The position numbers were made by a program, and so were the translations under genes. The notes under the pieces were generated by a model. That model did not search any database. It had not been told where the DNA came from and saw only the letters and a list, made by a program, of their open reading frames with translations. 64,000 nucleotides of DNA from Pseudomonas flavescens (GTDB lineage: Bacteria; Pseudomonadota; Gammaproteobacteria; Pseudomonadales; Pseudomonadaceae), in NCBI RefSeq assembly GCF_013408425.1, contig NZ_JACBYV010000001.1, positions 4,030,001-4,094,000 on the forward strand, in the 5' to 3' direction. Positions 1 through 9,467 of this stretch are shown here, piece by piece (the stretch's first letter is position 1; each line of letters begins with the position of its first letter).

Positions 1-293
1 ACGCAACCCTTCTCGCGCGCCACCTCCTCGGCCATGTTCATCAGCCGTGAACCGGTGCCCTGCCCTCGCGTTTGCTCCGGGATGGCGAGCAACTCGATGA
101 ATAACCAGCGATAGAAAATCTCGCCATAGAGCCCGCCAATCACCTCATCGCTGCGTTCGTCGCGAACCAGCAAGGCGATCGCCTCCGGCTTCGGGTCACC
201 CGCCTGGGCCAGGTTGTATGCCCGCAAGGGCCGGAGAATCGCCGAGCGCTCGTCCTCTCCGGGGTTGGTCTTGATCTCGATACGGGTGCTCAT
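1..293 (-). CDS. GNAT family N-acetyltransferase (3' part cut by window edge)
   Basis: The minus-strand frame starts at the ATG at 293 and runs off the window, giving about 97 N-terminal residues. The protein begins MSTRIEIKTNPGEDERSAIL and contains the acetyl-CoA-binding segment of GNAT enzymes (RGQGTGSRLMNMAEEVAR, an R/Q-x-x-G-x-G/A pattern near residues 75-92). Such enzymes move an acetyl group from acetyl-CoA to an amine; the substrate cannot be told from sequence. The upstream side is the REP array, so any promoter must lie in the roughly 140 bases between 293 and the first repeat. The fold is clear; the specific function is unknown. Confidence 0.75.
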   Translation of the reverse strand, partial: MSTRIEIKTNPGEDERSAILRPLRAYNLAQAGDPKPEAIALLVRDERSDEVIGGLYGEIFYRWLFIELLAIPEQTRGQGTGSRLMNMAEEVAREKGC

Positions 294-437
294 TTCGCCA
301 TCTCCCTGGGGGTTACACTGCGGATATCTGGAGGCTTCGCTTCAGTGTCATGGCAAACGCCCGCTGACACCAGAGGGGGCTGGGCCTCCATTCGACTGGC
401 CCGTTGCGCCAGCAGCTGCATACCGTGGCAGCGGGCT

Positions 438-2840
438 GTGCTTGCGGGCGAATCACCGGGCCAACGCAGATTCAGCGGGAAGGCCGCCATCGTATCGCCC
501 GCAAGCGGGCTCCTACGGGCCGGAATCTTCATGCTTTTGTAGGAGTCGCGGGTCGACGCGCCTATTTCGTGGGTGTCGAACATCCATTTTGTAAACGCCA
601 CCACCATCGTAGGAGCCCGCTTGCGGGCGAATCATCGGGCCACCGCAGATTCAGCGGGAAGGCCGCCATCGTATCGCCCGCAAGCGGGCTCCTACAGGTC
701 GGAATCTTCACGATTTTGTAGGAGTCGCGGGTCGACGCGCCTATTTCGTGGGTGTCGAACATCCATTTTGTAAACGCCACCACCACCGTAGGAGCCCGCT
801 TGCGGGCGAATCATCGGGTCAACGCGGATTTAGCGGCAAGGCCACCCTCGTATCGCCCGCAAGCGGGCTCCTACAGGTCGGAATCTTCATGCTTTTGTAG
901 GAATCGCGGGTCGGCGGGCCTACTTCGTAGGTGTCGAACATCCATTTTGTAAACGCCACCACCATCGTAGGAGCCTGCTTGCGGGCGAATCACCGGGTCA
1001 CCGCAGATTCAGCGGGAAGGCCGCCATCGTATCGCCCGCAAGCGGGCTCCTACAGGTCGGAATCTTCATGCTTTTGTAGGAATCGCAGGTCGGCGCGCCT
1101 ACTTCGCAGATGTCGAACATCCATTTTGTAAACGCCACCACGACCGTAGGAGCCCGCTTGCGGGCGAATCATCGGGCCCAACGCAGATTCAGCGGTAAGG
1201 CCGCCATCGTATCGCCCGCAAGCGGGCTCCTACGGGCCGGAATCTTCATGCTTTTGTAGGAGTCGCGGGTCGACGCGCCTATTTCGTGGGTGTCGAACAT
1301 CCATTTTGTAAACGCCACCACCACCGTAGGAGCCCGCTTGCGGGCGAATCATCGGGCCGACGCGGATTCAGCGGTATGGCCACCGTCGTATCGCCCGCAA
1401 GCGGGCTCCTACAGGTCGGAATCTTCATGCTTTTGTAGGAGTCGCGGGTCGGCGGGCCTACTTCGTAGGTGTCGAACATCCATTTTGTAAACGCCACCAC
1501 CATCGTAGGAGCCTGCTTGCGGGCGAATCACCGGGTCAACGCGGATTCAGCGGCAAGGCCGCCATCGTATCGCCCGCAAGCGGGCTCCTACGGGCCGGAA
1601 TTTTTATGCTTTTGTAGGAATCGCAGGTAGGCGCGCCTACTTCGCGGGTGTCGAACATCCATTTTGTAAACGCCATCACCACCGTAGGAGCCCGCTTGCG
1701 GGCGATCACCGGGCCGACGCAGATTCAGCGGCAAGGCCGCCATCGTATCGCCCGCAAGCGGGCTCCTACAGGTCGGAATCTTCATGATTTTGTAGGAATC
1801 GCGGGTCGACGCGCCTATCTCGCGGGTGTGGAGCATCCATGTTGCAGACACCATCACCACCGTCGGAGCCCGCTTACGGGCGAATCATCGGGTCACCGCA
1901 GATTCAGCGGTATGGCCGCCCTCGTATCGCCCGCAAGCGGGCTCCTACAGGTCGGAATCTTCATGCTTTTGTAGGAATCGCAGGTCGGCGCGCCTATTTC
2001 GTTGGTGTCGAGCATCCATGTTGCAGACACCATCACCACCGTAGGAGCCCGCTTGCGGGCGAATCATCGGGTCAACGCAGATTCAGCGGTATGGCCGCCA
2101 TCGTATCGCCCGCAAGCGGGCTCCTACAGACCGGAATCTTCATGCTTTTTTAAGAATTGCAGGTCGGCGCGCCTATTTCGTGGGTGTCGAACATCCATTT
2201 TGTAAACGCCACCACCATCGTAGGAGCCCGCTTGCGGGCGAATCATCGGGCCAGCGCAGATTCAGCGGTATGGCCGCCATCGCATCGCCCGCAAGCGGGC
2301 TCCTACAGGTCGGAATCTTCATGTTTTTGTAGGAATCGCAGGTCGACGCGCCTATTTCGCGGGTGTCGAACATCCATTTTGTAAACGCCACCACCACCGT
2401 AGGAGCCCGCTTGCGGGCGAATCATCGGGTCAACGCAGATTCAGTGGTAAGGCCGCCATCGTATCGCCCGCAAGCGGGCTCCTACAGGTCGGAGTCTTCA
2501 CTTTGTAGGAATCGCAGGTCGGCGCGCCTACTTCGCGGGTGTCGAACATCCATTTTGTAAACGCCACCACCATCGTAGGAGCCTGCTTGCGGGCGAATCA
2601 CCGGGTCAACGCGGATTCAGCGGTATGGCCGCCATCGTATCGCCCGCAAGCGGGCTCCTACAGGTCGGAATCTTCATGTTTTTGTAGGAATCGCAGGTCG
2701 ACGCGCCTATTTCGCGGGTGTCGAACATCCATTTTGTAAACGCCACCACCACCGTAGGAGCCCGCTTGCGGGCGAATCATCGGGCCAACGCAGATTCAGC
2801 GGGAAGGCCGCCATCGTATCGCCCGCAAGCGGGCTCCTAC
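438..2840. repeat. Tandem array of REP doublets (REPIN-like), unit 179 bp, about 14 copies
   Basis: Thirteen clean copies start at 609, 788, 967, 1146, 1326, 1505, 1684, 1862, 2041, 2220, 2399, 2575 and 2754, after one decayed copy near 438. Spacing is 176-180, nearly always 179. Each unit opens with GTAGGAGCCCGCTTGCGGGC and, about 70 bases on, carries the inverse CGCCCGCAAGCGGGCTCCTA, so each unit can fold into a long hairpin. The rest of the unit is also conserved, including a TTTTGTAGGAATCGC segment and a stretch before the next copy reading CATCCATTTTGTAAACGCC. Paired inverted REPs are known in Pseudomonas as REPINs. A head-to-tail array this long that keeps the spacer suggests amplification by recombination or replication slippage. 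Small ORFs through it are artefacts of the repeat. Confidence 0.93.
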
Positions 2841-2943
2841 AGGTCGGAATTTTCATGCTTGTGGGGGGCTGGAGGCTACGAGCCGCGGTCGTAGTGGTCG
2901 CCCCCTTGGCAGCGGCATTCAGCGACCAGTCATGAGCGGGAAA

Positions 2944-3621
2944 TTACCTGACTGTGGCCTGTGCATAATCGACCAGCCAATCGTGTACGTCCGAAGAACG
3001 GCCGGCCTTGTCGACCAGGAAGTGCGTGTCGCTCGTCGCCCAGGTAAGCCGCGTGAACACGTTACCCTTGTCGTCTCTCGATTCGTACAGATAGCCGTAG
3101 GCATCGCCTACCTTGACGTTCGAGAGCTCCTTGATGGTGCGGTGCTGGGTGCGCGACAACGACAGGGCACGGATGAAAACATCGCCGTCCGGGCAGCTGT
3201 AGTAATACGCGTTTATCACTTCCTTTTTGCTGGTATGCAGAACGCCCATACCAGGGTTCTGGAGCGTGCACTTCACGAAGGCCGAAGGGGCGACTTGCGC
3301 AGGCGGCGGAGTAGGTTCGGCGCGGCCGGCAGGCGCTGATGGCTCGCGCGCCTTCGAGCGTGCCTGCAGTTCCGAGATTTCGCTGAGCCGACTCTTCAGG
3401 TCCGCATCCGCAACCATCGTGCTCTTCGGCTGCCTGGCCTGACTGACGATGAAGTCGATCATCGCGGCGCGCTCTCTAGCGCCAGCCCCGCCCACGCTTT
3501 CGTACAGGTAGGCGATCTCGCCCTGAGGTAGCGCGTGAATGGATACCTGCTCGGTAGCCGCACCTGCGGCAGCCGAACCCAATGCGATTAGCGATAACGG
3601 CACGAATGACATCCCTTTCAT
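2944..3621 (-). CDS. Exported protein of unknown function
   Basis: The protein has 225 residues. I start at the ATG at 3621 because GGAAGGGAG lies 8 bases upstream; an in-frame ATG nine bases earlier has no such site. Residues 1-22 (MKGMSFVPLSLIALGSAAAGA...) look like a signal peptide, so the product is probably periplasmic. Around residues 75-110 is a polar linker rich in Ala, Pro and Arg. The C-terminal half has two cysteines (VKCTLQNPGMG and YYSCPDGDV) that could form a disulfide. I do not recognise a named family. It stands alone between the REP array and the siderophore receptor gene. Confidence 0.7.
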   Translation of the reverse strand: MKGMSFVPLSLIALGSAAAGAATEQVSIHALPQGEIAYLYESVGGAGARERAAMIDFIVSQARQPKSTMVADADLKSRLSEISELQARSKAREPSAPAGRAEPTPPPAQVAPSAFVKCTLQNPGMGVLHTSKKEVINAYYYSCPDGDVFIRALSLSRTQHRTIKELSNVKVGDAYGYLYESRDDKGNVFTRLTWATSDTHFLVDKAGRSSDVHDWLVDYAQATVR

Positions 3622-3775
3622 AACGAACACTCCCTTCCATGAGAGTGATTACCCTAGCAATCGCCAATCGAGGGCGCAAATGAGCATGCCGATGCCTTCA
3701 GGCCTCGGCTGAGGCTTGCGAGGCGTTGCACGAAGCGTGCATCAGCGATGGGCCGAACGGCCGACGAGAAGAGAA

Positions 3776-3800
3776 CTCCGCGACCGTGCAGGTCGCGGAG
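3776..3800 (-). terminator. Intrinsic terminator of the TonB receptor gene
   Basis: A perfect 10-bp stem (CTCCGCGACC / GGTCGCGGAG) with a 5-base loop lies just past the receptor stop codon. On the minus strand it is followed by the pyrimidine run TTCTCTTCTC. This fits a rho-independent terminator with a weak U tract. Confidence 0.6.
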
Positions 3801-3809
3801 TGAAACGCA

Positions 3810-6050
3810 TCAGAAGCGGTACTTGGCCGATGCGGTCAGGCTGCGTGGAGCGCCGTAGGTGAGCGAGCCAAATGCGTCGAACACGTCAAAGTACTTCTCG
3901 TCGGTCACGTTGTCCGCATTCAGCTGCGCCGACAGGTTGTCGGTGATGTCGTAGCGCGCCATCAGGTTGACCAGCGCGTAAGAGTCGATGTTGATTCGCT
4001 CGTTTACACCCTGTGGGTTCAGCGCATCGGTATAGCTGGAGTCCTGCCAGTTCACCCCACCGCCGATGGTCAGCTTGTTGAACACGCCGGGCAGCCGGTA
4101 GGTGGTGAAGGTACGCAGCAGCTTGGTCGGGAAGAGGGTATTGGCGGCATCACCATTAGCGTCCCTGACCTTGAACTGGGTGTAGCCGACGGTTGCATTC
4201 CAACCTTCGGCCAGTTCGCCGGAGACCTCCAGTTCGAAGCCCTCGCTGGTGACATCAGTCCCCTCATAAGCGAACTCGCCGGGCATTCCGCCAGTGAGAA
4301 GAGTACCGGTGCTTTGAGCCAGATTGTCCTGCTTGATTCTGAAGATGGCGGCAGAGGTGTTCAATCGACCATCGAGAAACTCGGCCTTCAACCCTGTTTC
4401 GTAGCTTTCACCGACGATCGGTTCCAGCACTTTCAGGTCGCTGCCACGCTCGGATTGCGGCAGGAAAATCTCGGTATAGCTGACGTAAGCAGAGAGGTTT
4501 TCGGTCAGGTCATAAACCGCACCGGCGTAGGGCGTAAGTTCATGACGGGCGTCGATCTTGCTCACTTCCGAGAAGATATCGTCGCTGGTTTTCTTGTAGC
4601 TGGTATCACGCGCCCCGAGAATCAGCTTGAGATCGTCGGTCAGATTCAGCCGGGTCGCCGCAAACAGGGATTTCTGTTCTACGTCGCTGTAGCCATAACT
4701 TGCCAGAGGCGCCCAGGTAGGCTCAGGAAAACCACCTTTGTAGGAATCGAAGTTGGCAATACCTTCAAAGCCGGTTACCGGAGCGTGGTAATCGACATCG
4801 AAGTCCTGCTGGCTGTTGATATAGCCAAAGGCCAATTCATGGTCGCGCCCGAACAGAGAGACGGGGCCATTGAAGCGGATGCTGTAGTCATCCTGGACGG
4901 TCTCCGGCTTGTACCAACCCGGGAACGTCGAGAGTGCCGGTGTACCGCCCCCCATGACGGGGTTACCGGACACGTAGAGAAGCTTGGATTCGGACTTGCG
5001 CTCACCGCGGTTATAGCTGAGGTTGACCTGCCAATCGTTGGCGAAGGTGTGATCCAGATTGATGAAGTAGGTGTCGTACGTGGTTTCCCAACGACTCCAA
5101 CCTGCGGATGAGGTCTTGGAGCGGCTCCAGTTGGTACGCGTACCATCCGCATACCAGACGGGCAGGCCGCCCCACATCGGCGACTTGTTATCGGTTGTCT
5201 GGTGGCTCAAGCCGAACCACAGCGTGGTGTCGGGAGTCAGGTCGATATCCATGGTGCCGTAGAGGGTTTCACGCCTGCTCGACTTCATGTCGATCCAGCT
5301 ATCGCCATCATTGAGCTCCCCTACCAGGCGAGCACGCACGGTGCCAGACTCGTTGAGCGGCATGGAAATGTCGCCCTTGGTGCCGTAAGTATCCCAGGAG
5401 CCACCACTGGCTTCGACCGAACCAGTGAGTTCGCGGCTGTTGGCACGTTTGCGCACCATGTTCAGCGAGGCGGAAGGATCACCGACCCCAGTCATCAGGC
5501 CGTTGGCGCCACGCACCACTTCAACGCGGTCATACATGGCCAGGCTGCTGAAGATCTCCCCCGAACTCCAAGCTTGATCCCAGATGGTGGGTACGCCGTC
5601 GATCATCAGCGAGTTGAGTTCGAAGCCGCGGGCGTTGATCTGGCCGCGATCCGTCTCGTAGCGGTTCATGGAGATGCCAGTGGTGTTATTGACCACGTCA
5701 GTGATGGTCTGCAGGTTCTGATCCTGTATGCGCTGCTGAGTCACCACGCCGACCGACTGCGGCGTTTCACGCAGCGACATGTTCAGCGGTGTGGCGGTAC
5801 GCGCAGCACGGCTGGTGTAGGACTGGGTACCTTCGGTCACGGCATCATCAGCGGGAGTGACGGTATCAGTGATGGCGGTCGCACCGAGCTCCAGTGGTGC
5901 GCCCTGCTCGGCCTGTTGGGCATGCACGAGGGGAGCGCCGAGCAGCGCACCGGCAGCCACTAGGCGCACGGCCAGCGCGAGGGAGCAGAGATTCATGCAC
6001 GAAGCACTGGCACCGGCATCCTGCTGACGAGAGGTTTTGTTATGGGACAT
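3810..6050 (-). CDS. TonB-dependent siderophore receptor (FpvA/FoxA/FhuE class)
   Basis: An outer-membrane gated barrel that imports a ferric siderophore using TonB energy. I start at the ATG at 6050 (MSHNKTSRQQ), preceded by GGAG at six bases, giving 746 residues. A hydrophobic signal peptide ending ...APLVHA follows. The plug domain (about residues 80-210) has TPLNMSLRETPQSVGVVT and RGFELNSLMIDGVP, typical of the siderophore-receptor subfamily. The rest is a barrel ending in the expected aromatic C-terminus (SAKYRF). There is no N-terminal STN signalling domain between signal peptide and plug, so it should be a plain importer rather than a transducer acting through an anti-sigma factor. The siderophore is unknown and no biosynthesis or sigma-factor genes lie nearby. 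Confidence 0.9.
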   Translation of the reverse strand: MSHNKTSRQQDAGASASCMNLCSLALAVRLVAAGALLGAPLVHAQQAEQGAPLELGATAITDTVTPADDAVTEGTQSYTSRAARTATPLNMSLRETPQSVGVVTQQRIQDQNLQTITDVVNNTTGISMNRYETDRGQINARGFELNSLMIDGVPTIWDQAWSSGEIFSSLAMYDRVEVVRGANGLMTGVGDPSASLNMVRKRANSRELTGSVEASGGSWDTYGTKGDISMPLNESGTVRARLVGELNDGDSWIDMKSSRRETLYGTMDIDLTPDTTLWFGLSHQTTDNKSPMWGGLPVWYADGTRTNWSRSKTSSAGWSRWETTYDTYFINLDHTFANDWQVNLSYNRGERKSESKLLYVSGNPVMGGGTPALSTFPGWYKPETVQDDYSIRFNGPVSLFGRDHELAFGYINSQQDFDVDYHAPVTGFEGIANFDSYKGGFPEPTWAPLASYGYSDVEQKSLFAATRLNLTDDLKLILGARDTSYKKTSDDIFSEVSKIDARHELTPYAGAVYDLTENLSAYVSYTEIFLPQSERGSDLKVLEPIVGESYETGLKAEFLDGRLNTSAAIFRIKQDNLAQSTGTLLTGGMPGEFAYEGTDVTSEGFELEVSGELAEGWNATVGYTQFKVRDANGDAANTLFPTKLLRTFTTYRLPGVFNKLTIGGGVNWQDSSYTDALNPQGVNERINIDSYALVNLMARYDITDNLSAQLNADNVTDEKYFDVFDAFGSLTYGAPRSLTASAKYRF

Positions 6051-6240
6051 GAGAGGCTCCGACAATAGCGCTTCGGGCGTCACCGCTCTCTTCCCTGAAA
6101 CACGTGCGGGATGTGCAAGCAGACGGATTCGTCCGGGCAGGCATCGCCGCATCCGGTCTGCTATCCGTACCGGAACGATCAAGCTCACGCTGGGCATGCA
6201 CCGATATCGGGATGACATCGGCAAAAACCGCGCGAGACTA

Positions 6241-6269
6241 TGTAAACGAGTTAGATTTGTAAATGGCAA
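6241..6269 (-). promoter_or_regulatory. Possible sigma-70-type promoter for the TonB receptor gene
   Basis: On the minus strand TTGCCA (6269-6264) is followed, after 17 bases, by TTTACA (6246-6241). The -35-like box is good but the -10-like box is poor. The -35 element sits inside the hairpin at 6262-6297, which could therefore act as an operator. I see no convincing Fur box. Confidence 0.3.
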
Positions 6270-6297
6270 TTCATCGCAAAAGCGATGAGTTGCCATT
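6262..6297. terminator. 16-bp inverted repeat with AAAA loop (terminator or operator)
   Basis: The left arm AATGGCAATTCATCGC and right arm GCGATGAGTTGCCATT pair over 16 positions with one G-T wobble around an AAAA loop. It lies between the end of the acetyltransferase gene (6342) and the receptor start (6050), both on the minus strand. It could terminate the first gene, though no strong U run follows, or be bound by a regulator of the second. Confidence 0.55.
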
Positions 6298-6341
6298 CTT
6301 GAGTAGCAGCTCTCGATTTCCGTGAATACGTCGAGGCCCGA

Positions 6342-6785
6342 TTAACACGACCGCTGATAGCGAAGGTAGCCCTGAGCGCTGGCTCCGGCATGAACGAAGC
6401 CCGCGTGCTCGTACAGGATCACTGCGGGGTTGTCTGGGCGCACATGCAGGCCCAACCGGGTGAACCCCTGCGCCGCTGCCGAAGCCATATACGCCTCGAG
6501 CAGTGCCCGGCCGATACCGTTTCGTCGGTAAGCATCGCTGACGCTGATCGTGCAGAGCTCGGCATGGTCCTGCTCCGACATCCACAACGAATAGCCAGCG
6601 AACATGCCGTCCACCTCGGCGACCGTGAGGCGGTCGATGTTCTCCACCCAACTGGTGAGATGCCGCTCCATCTGAAGCCGCCAGGCATTCTCATGGGCAG
6701 GCTCCCAAGCCCGGATGTAGGCCTCCTCTCCGCGATAAACCAGAGGAAGGTCGGTGATGCGGCCTGGTCGGAGTACGAGCGCCAT
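6342..6785 (-). CDS. GNAT family N-acetyltransferase
   Basis: The protein has 147 residues, starting at the ATG at 6785 (MALVLRPGRITD) because GGAGG lies five bases upstream. A longer frame to 6830 lacks a ribosome site. The acetyl-CoA-binding signature is clear around residues 85-100 (SDAYRRNGIGRALLEAYM, R-R-x-G-x-G/A), followed by LHVRPDNPAVILYEHAGF, the usual C-terminal GNAT strand and helix. The substrate is unknown; protein N-terminal or small-amine acetylation are both possible. Confidence 0.85.
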   Translation of the reverse strand: MALVLRPGRITDLPLVYRGEEAYIRAWEPAHENAWRLQMERHLTSWVENIDRLTVAEVDGMFAGYSLWMSEQDHAELCTISVSDAYRRNGIGRALLEAYMASAAAQGFTRLGLHVRPDNPAVILYEHAGFVHAGASAQGYLRYQRSC

Positions 6786-6943
6786 CCGAACCTCCGGAGG
6801 TTGTGTGCGGGGGGTCATGATAAAGCGCACTGTCTGCCCTGAGTCAACGCTGGGGGCATGGGGCGATGGGGCCTAGGTCGAGGGCGAATTCAGAATCCGC
6901 CCTCATGCGTTGCCATCGCTGAGTCAGTGCTGCTGCCTGCGCG

Positions 6944-8899
6944 TCACCCCCACCCCGCCGCCTCGATCCGCGCGATCTCGTCGGGTTGCACGTAGTAGTC
7001 GGTGTCTTCGTCGTAACTGCGCACGATGAAGCAGGCGATGCTGGCCACGAAGCTGGCGCCCACCAGCCACCAGATGTGCCAGATCAAGGCGAAGCACATC
7101 AGGGTCATGAAGGCTGCGGCGATCAGGCCGATTCCGGTGTTGCGCGGCATATGGATGGGCCGGAAGGTGGTCGGCGCGGGCTTGAGACCGTCGCGTTTCA
7201 TCTCGTGGAATTCGTCGATGCGGTCGCCACGCGGGGTGACCGCGAAGTTGTAGAACGGTGGTGGTGACGAGGTCGACCATTCCAGGGTACGGGCATTCCA
7301 GGGGTCGCCGGTGTGGTCGGCCAGTTCCTTGCGCTTGATGATCGATACGGCGAACTGGATCAGCGTGCAGGCGATGCCCAGGCCGATCAGCACGGCACCG
7401 ACCACGGCGACGTTCAGGTAGGGCTCCCATTCCGGGTTGGTGGTGCTGTTGAGACGCCGGGTCATGCCCATGAAGCCCAGGATGTAGAGCGGCATGAAGG
7501 CCAGGTAGAAGCCGGTCAACCAGAACCAGAACGATGCCTTGCCCCAACCTTCGTGGAGCCTGAAGCCGAACACTTTCGGGAACCAGAAGGTGATGCCGGC
7601 CATGTAGCCGAACACGGCGCCGCCAATGATCACGTTATGGAAATGGGCGACCAGGAACAGGCTGTTGTGCAGCAGGAAGTCGGCGCCCGGCACCGCCAGC
7701 AGCACGCCGGTCATGCCGCCGATGGAGAAGGTGACGATGAAGCCCAGGGTCCACAGGATCGGCGTGGTGAATTCCAGGCGGCCGCGGTACATGGTGAACA
7801 GCCAGGTGAAGATCTTCACCCCGGTCGGGATGGCGATGATCATCGTGGCGATGCCGAAGAAGGCGTTGACGCTGGCCCCCGAGCCCATGGTGAAGAAGTG
7901 GTGCAGCCAGACCACGAACGACAGGAAGGTGATGGCGATGGTCGCCCAGACCATCGAGGCATACCCGAACAGGCGCTTGCGGGCGAACACCGCGGTCACT
8001 TCGGAAAACACCCCGAAGGCCGGCAGGATGAGGATGTACACCTCCGGGTGGCCCCAGGCCCAGACCAGGTTCACGTACATCATCGGGCTGCCGCCGCCGG
8101 TGCTGGTGAACAGGTGGAAGTCCAGATAGCGGTCCAGGGTCAGCATCGCCAGGGCGGCGGTGAGGATCGGGAAGGCGGCGACGATGATCACGCTGGTGCA
8201 GAAGATCGTCCAGGTGAAGATCGGCATCTTGAACAGGGTCATGCCCGGCGCGCGCATCTTGAGGATGGTGACCAGGAAGTTGACCCCGGTGAGCAGCGTG
8301 CCCAGCCCGGAGAGCTGCAAACTCCAGATGTAGTAGTCGACCCCGACCCCGGGGCTGTACTCGATGCCCGAGAGCGGCGGATAGGCCACCCAGCCGGTCA
8401 TGGCGAATTCACCGACGAACAACGAGATGTTGGTCAGCAGCACGCCACCGACGAACAGCCAGAAACTCAGGGAGTTGAGCAGCGGATAGGCGACGTCACG
8501 GGCGCCGATCTGCAGCGGCGTGACGATGTTCATCAGGCCGACCACCAATGGCGTGGCGACGAAGAAGATCATGATCACGCCATGGGCGGTGAAGATCTGG
8601 TCGTAGTGATGGGGCGGCAGGTAGCCGCCGTCACCACCGGTGGCCACGGCCAGCTGGGTGCGCATCATGATGGCGTCGGCGAAGCCGCGCAGCAGCATGA
8701 TCAGGGCGACGAGAATGTACATCACGCCGATCTTCTTGTGGTCGACCGAGGTCAGCCATTCGCGCCACAGCCAGCCCCACTTCCTGAAGTAGGTCAGCGC
8801 AGCGAACAGGCCCAGGCCGCCGAGCGCCACGGCGATCATGGTGACGACGAGAATGGGCTCGTGCAGGGGTATCGCGTCGAGGGTCAGTTTTCCGAGCAT
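6944..8899 (-). CDS. cyoB: Cytochrome o ubiquinol oxidase subunit I (orphan CyoB)
   Basis: A haem-copper quinol oxidase subunit I of 651 residues with about 15 membrane segments. Starting at [11 protein letters not shown] makes the numbering coincide with E. coli CyoB: R71, D75 and H98 of the quinone site and H106 of low-spin haem are all present. Later motifs are [11 protein letters not shown] (Cu ligand and cross-linked Tyr), WLHHFF (two Cu ligands) and AHFHNV (haem ligands), so the core looks catalytically intact. An upstream GTG at 8929 with AAGGAG three bases before it would add ten residues. It lies 22-52 bases after the DUF934 gene in a cys operon. No cyoA, cyoC, cyoD or cyoE is adjacent on either side, which is unusual because these subunits are normally encoded together. 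Confidence 0.9.
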   Translation of the reverse strand: MLGKLTLDAIPLHEPILVVTMIAVALGGLGLFAALTYFRKWGWLWREWLTSVDHKKIGVMYILVALIMLLRGFADAIMMRTQLAVATGGDGGYLPPHHYDQIFTAHGVIMIFFVATPLVVGLMNIVTPLQIGARDVAYPLLNSLSFWLFVGGVLLTNISLFVGEFAMTGWVAYPPLSGIEYSPGVGVDYYIWSLQLSGLGTLLTGVNFLVTILKMRAPGMTLFKMPIFTWTIFCTSVIIVAAFPILTAALAMLTLDRYLDFHLFTSTGGGSPMMYVNLVWAWGHPEVYILILPAFGVFSEVTAVFARKRLFGYASMVWATIAITFLSFVVWLHHFFTMGSGASVNAFFGIATMIIAIPTGVKIFTWLFTMYRGRLEFTTPILWTLGFIVTFSIGGMTGVLLAVPGADFLLHNSLFLVAHFHNVIIGGAVFGYMAGITFWFPKVFGFRLHEGWGKASFWFWLTGFYLAFMPLYILGFMGMTRRLNSTTNPEWEPYLNVAVVGAVLIGLGIACTLIQFAVSIIKRKELADHTGDPWNARTLEWSTSSPPPFYNFAVTPRGDRIDEFHEMKRDGLKPAPTTFRPIHMPRNTGIGLIAAAFMTLMCFALIWHIWWLVGASFVASIACFIVRSYDEDTDYYVQPDEIARIEAAGWG

Positions 8900-8951
8900 G
8901 TGTCGAATCGGCGCCGGCTGGCGGCGCACGGGCTCCTTGGGTCAGTGGGAA

Positions 8952-9467
8952 TCAGGTGGCAGAGCGGCGTCTGAACAGCGGCCTGGGCTCGATGGCCGAG
9001 CGGCCGTACTGCACGCTCATGCCGGCGAGGCCCTTGAGGGCGTCGTGCACGGATTTGTCTTCGCGTACGGCAAAGCTGTCGAAGCCGCACTGGCGCATAT
9101 GGCTGAGCTGGTCACGCAGTACGTCACCCACCGCGCGCAGTTCGCCACGCCAGCCCAGGCGGGTGCGCAACAGGTAGGCCTGGCTGTAGCCGCGGCCGTC
9201 GCGAAAGCTGGGGAAATCGATGGCGATCAGCGGCAACACGGCGAGCCAGGGCTGCAGCTCGACGGGGTCGTCGTCGGGGCTCAGGCACAGCCCGTCGCGG
9301 CTGGCCTCGCTGCCCTGCAGAACGGCCTCGCTCTGCAGTTCGCGCCAGCGCGTCAGGGGCAGAATCAACGGACTCTCTGCGGGCGCATCGGTCTCGCGCA
9401 GCAAGGCCCAGGGATCGTCGGTGACGAGGCATGCCGCACCATCGCGCAGGGTGATCAGGTTGTTCAT
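8952..9467 (-). CDS. DUF934 family protein linked to sulfite reductase
   Basis: A 171-residue protein whose start overlaps the cysI stop by four bases, so the two are translationally coupled. It has the conserved stretches of DUF934 partners of assimilatory sulfite reductase, for example IAIDFPSFRDGRGYSQAYLLR and LRDQLSHMRQCGFDSFAVRED. Its exact role is not established; constant linkage to cysI suggests an accessory function such as electron delivery or assembly. It is soluble, with no signal peptide or membrane segment. Confidence 0.85.
   Translation of the reverse strand: MNNLITLRDGAACLVTDDPWALLRETDAPAESPLILPLTRWRELQSEAVLQGSEASRDGLCLSPDDDPVELQPWLAVLPLIAIDFPSFRDGRGYSQAYLLRTRLGWRGELRAVGDVLRDQLSHMRQCGFDSFAVREDKSVHDALKGLAGMSVQYGRSAIEPRPLFRRRSAT

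Noticed and set aside
290..2740. Many 60-108-codon ORFs on both strands through the first repeat array
   Set aside because: They repeat every 179 bases with almost the same translation, begin inside one unit and end in the next, and have no ribosome sites. They come from the REP palindromes.
438..2840. CRISPR array
   Set aside because: The period is regular, but the whole 179-bp unit is conserved, spacers are not unique, repeats are imperfect palindromes of REP type and no cas gene is near.
7313..8974. 553-codon plus-strand ORF opposite cyoB
   Set aside because: It has His/Asp/Gln-rich composition typical of the antisense of a membrane-protein gene in GC-rich DNA. The minus strand encodes an unmistakable CyoB.
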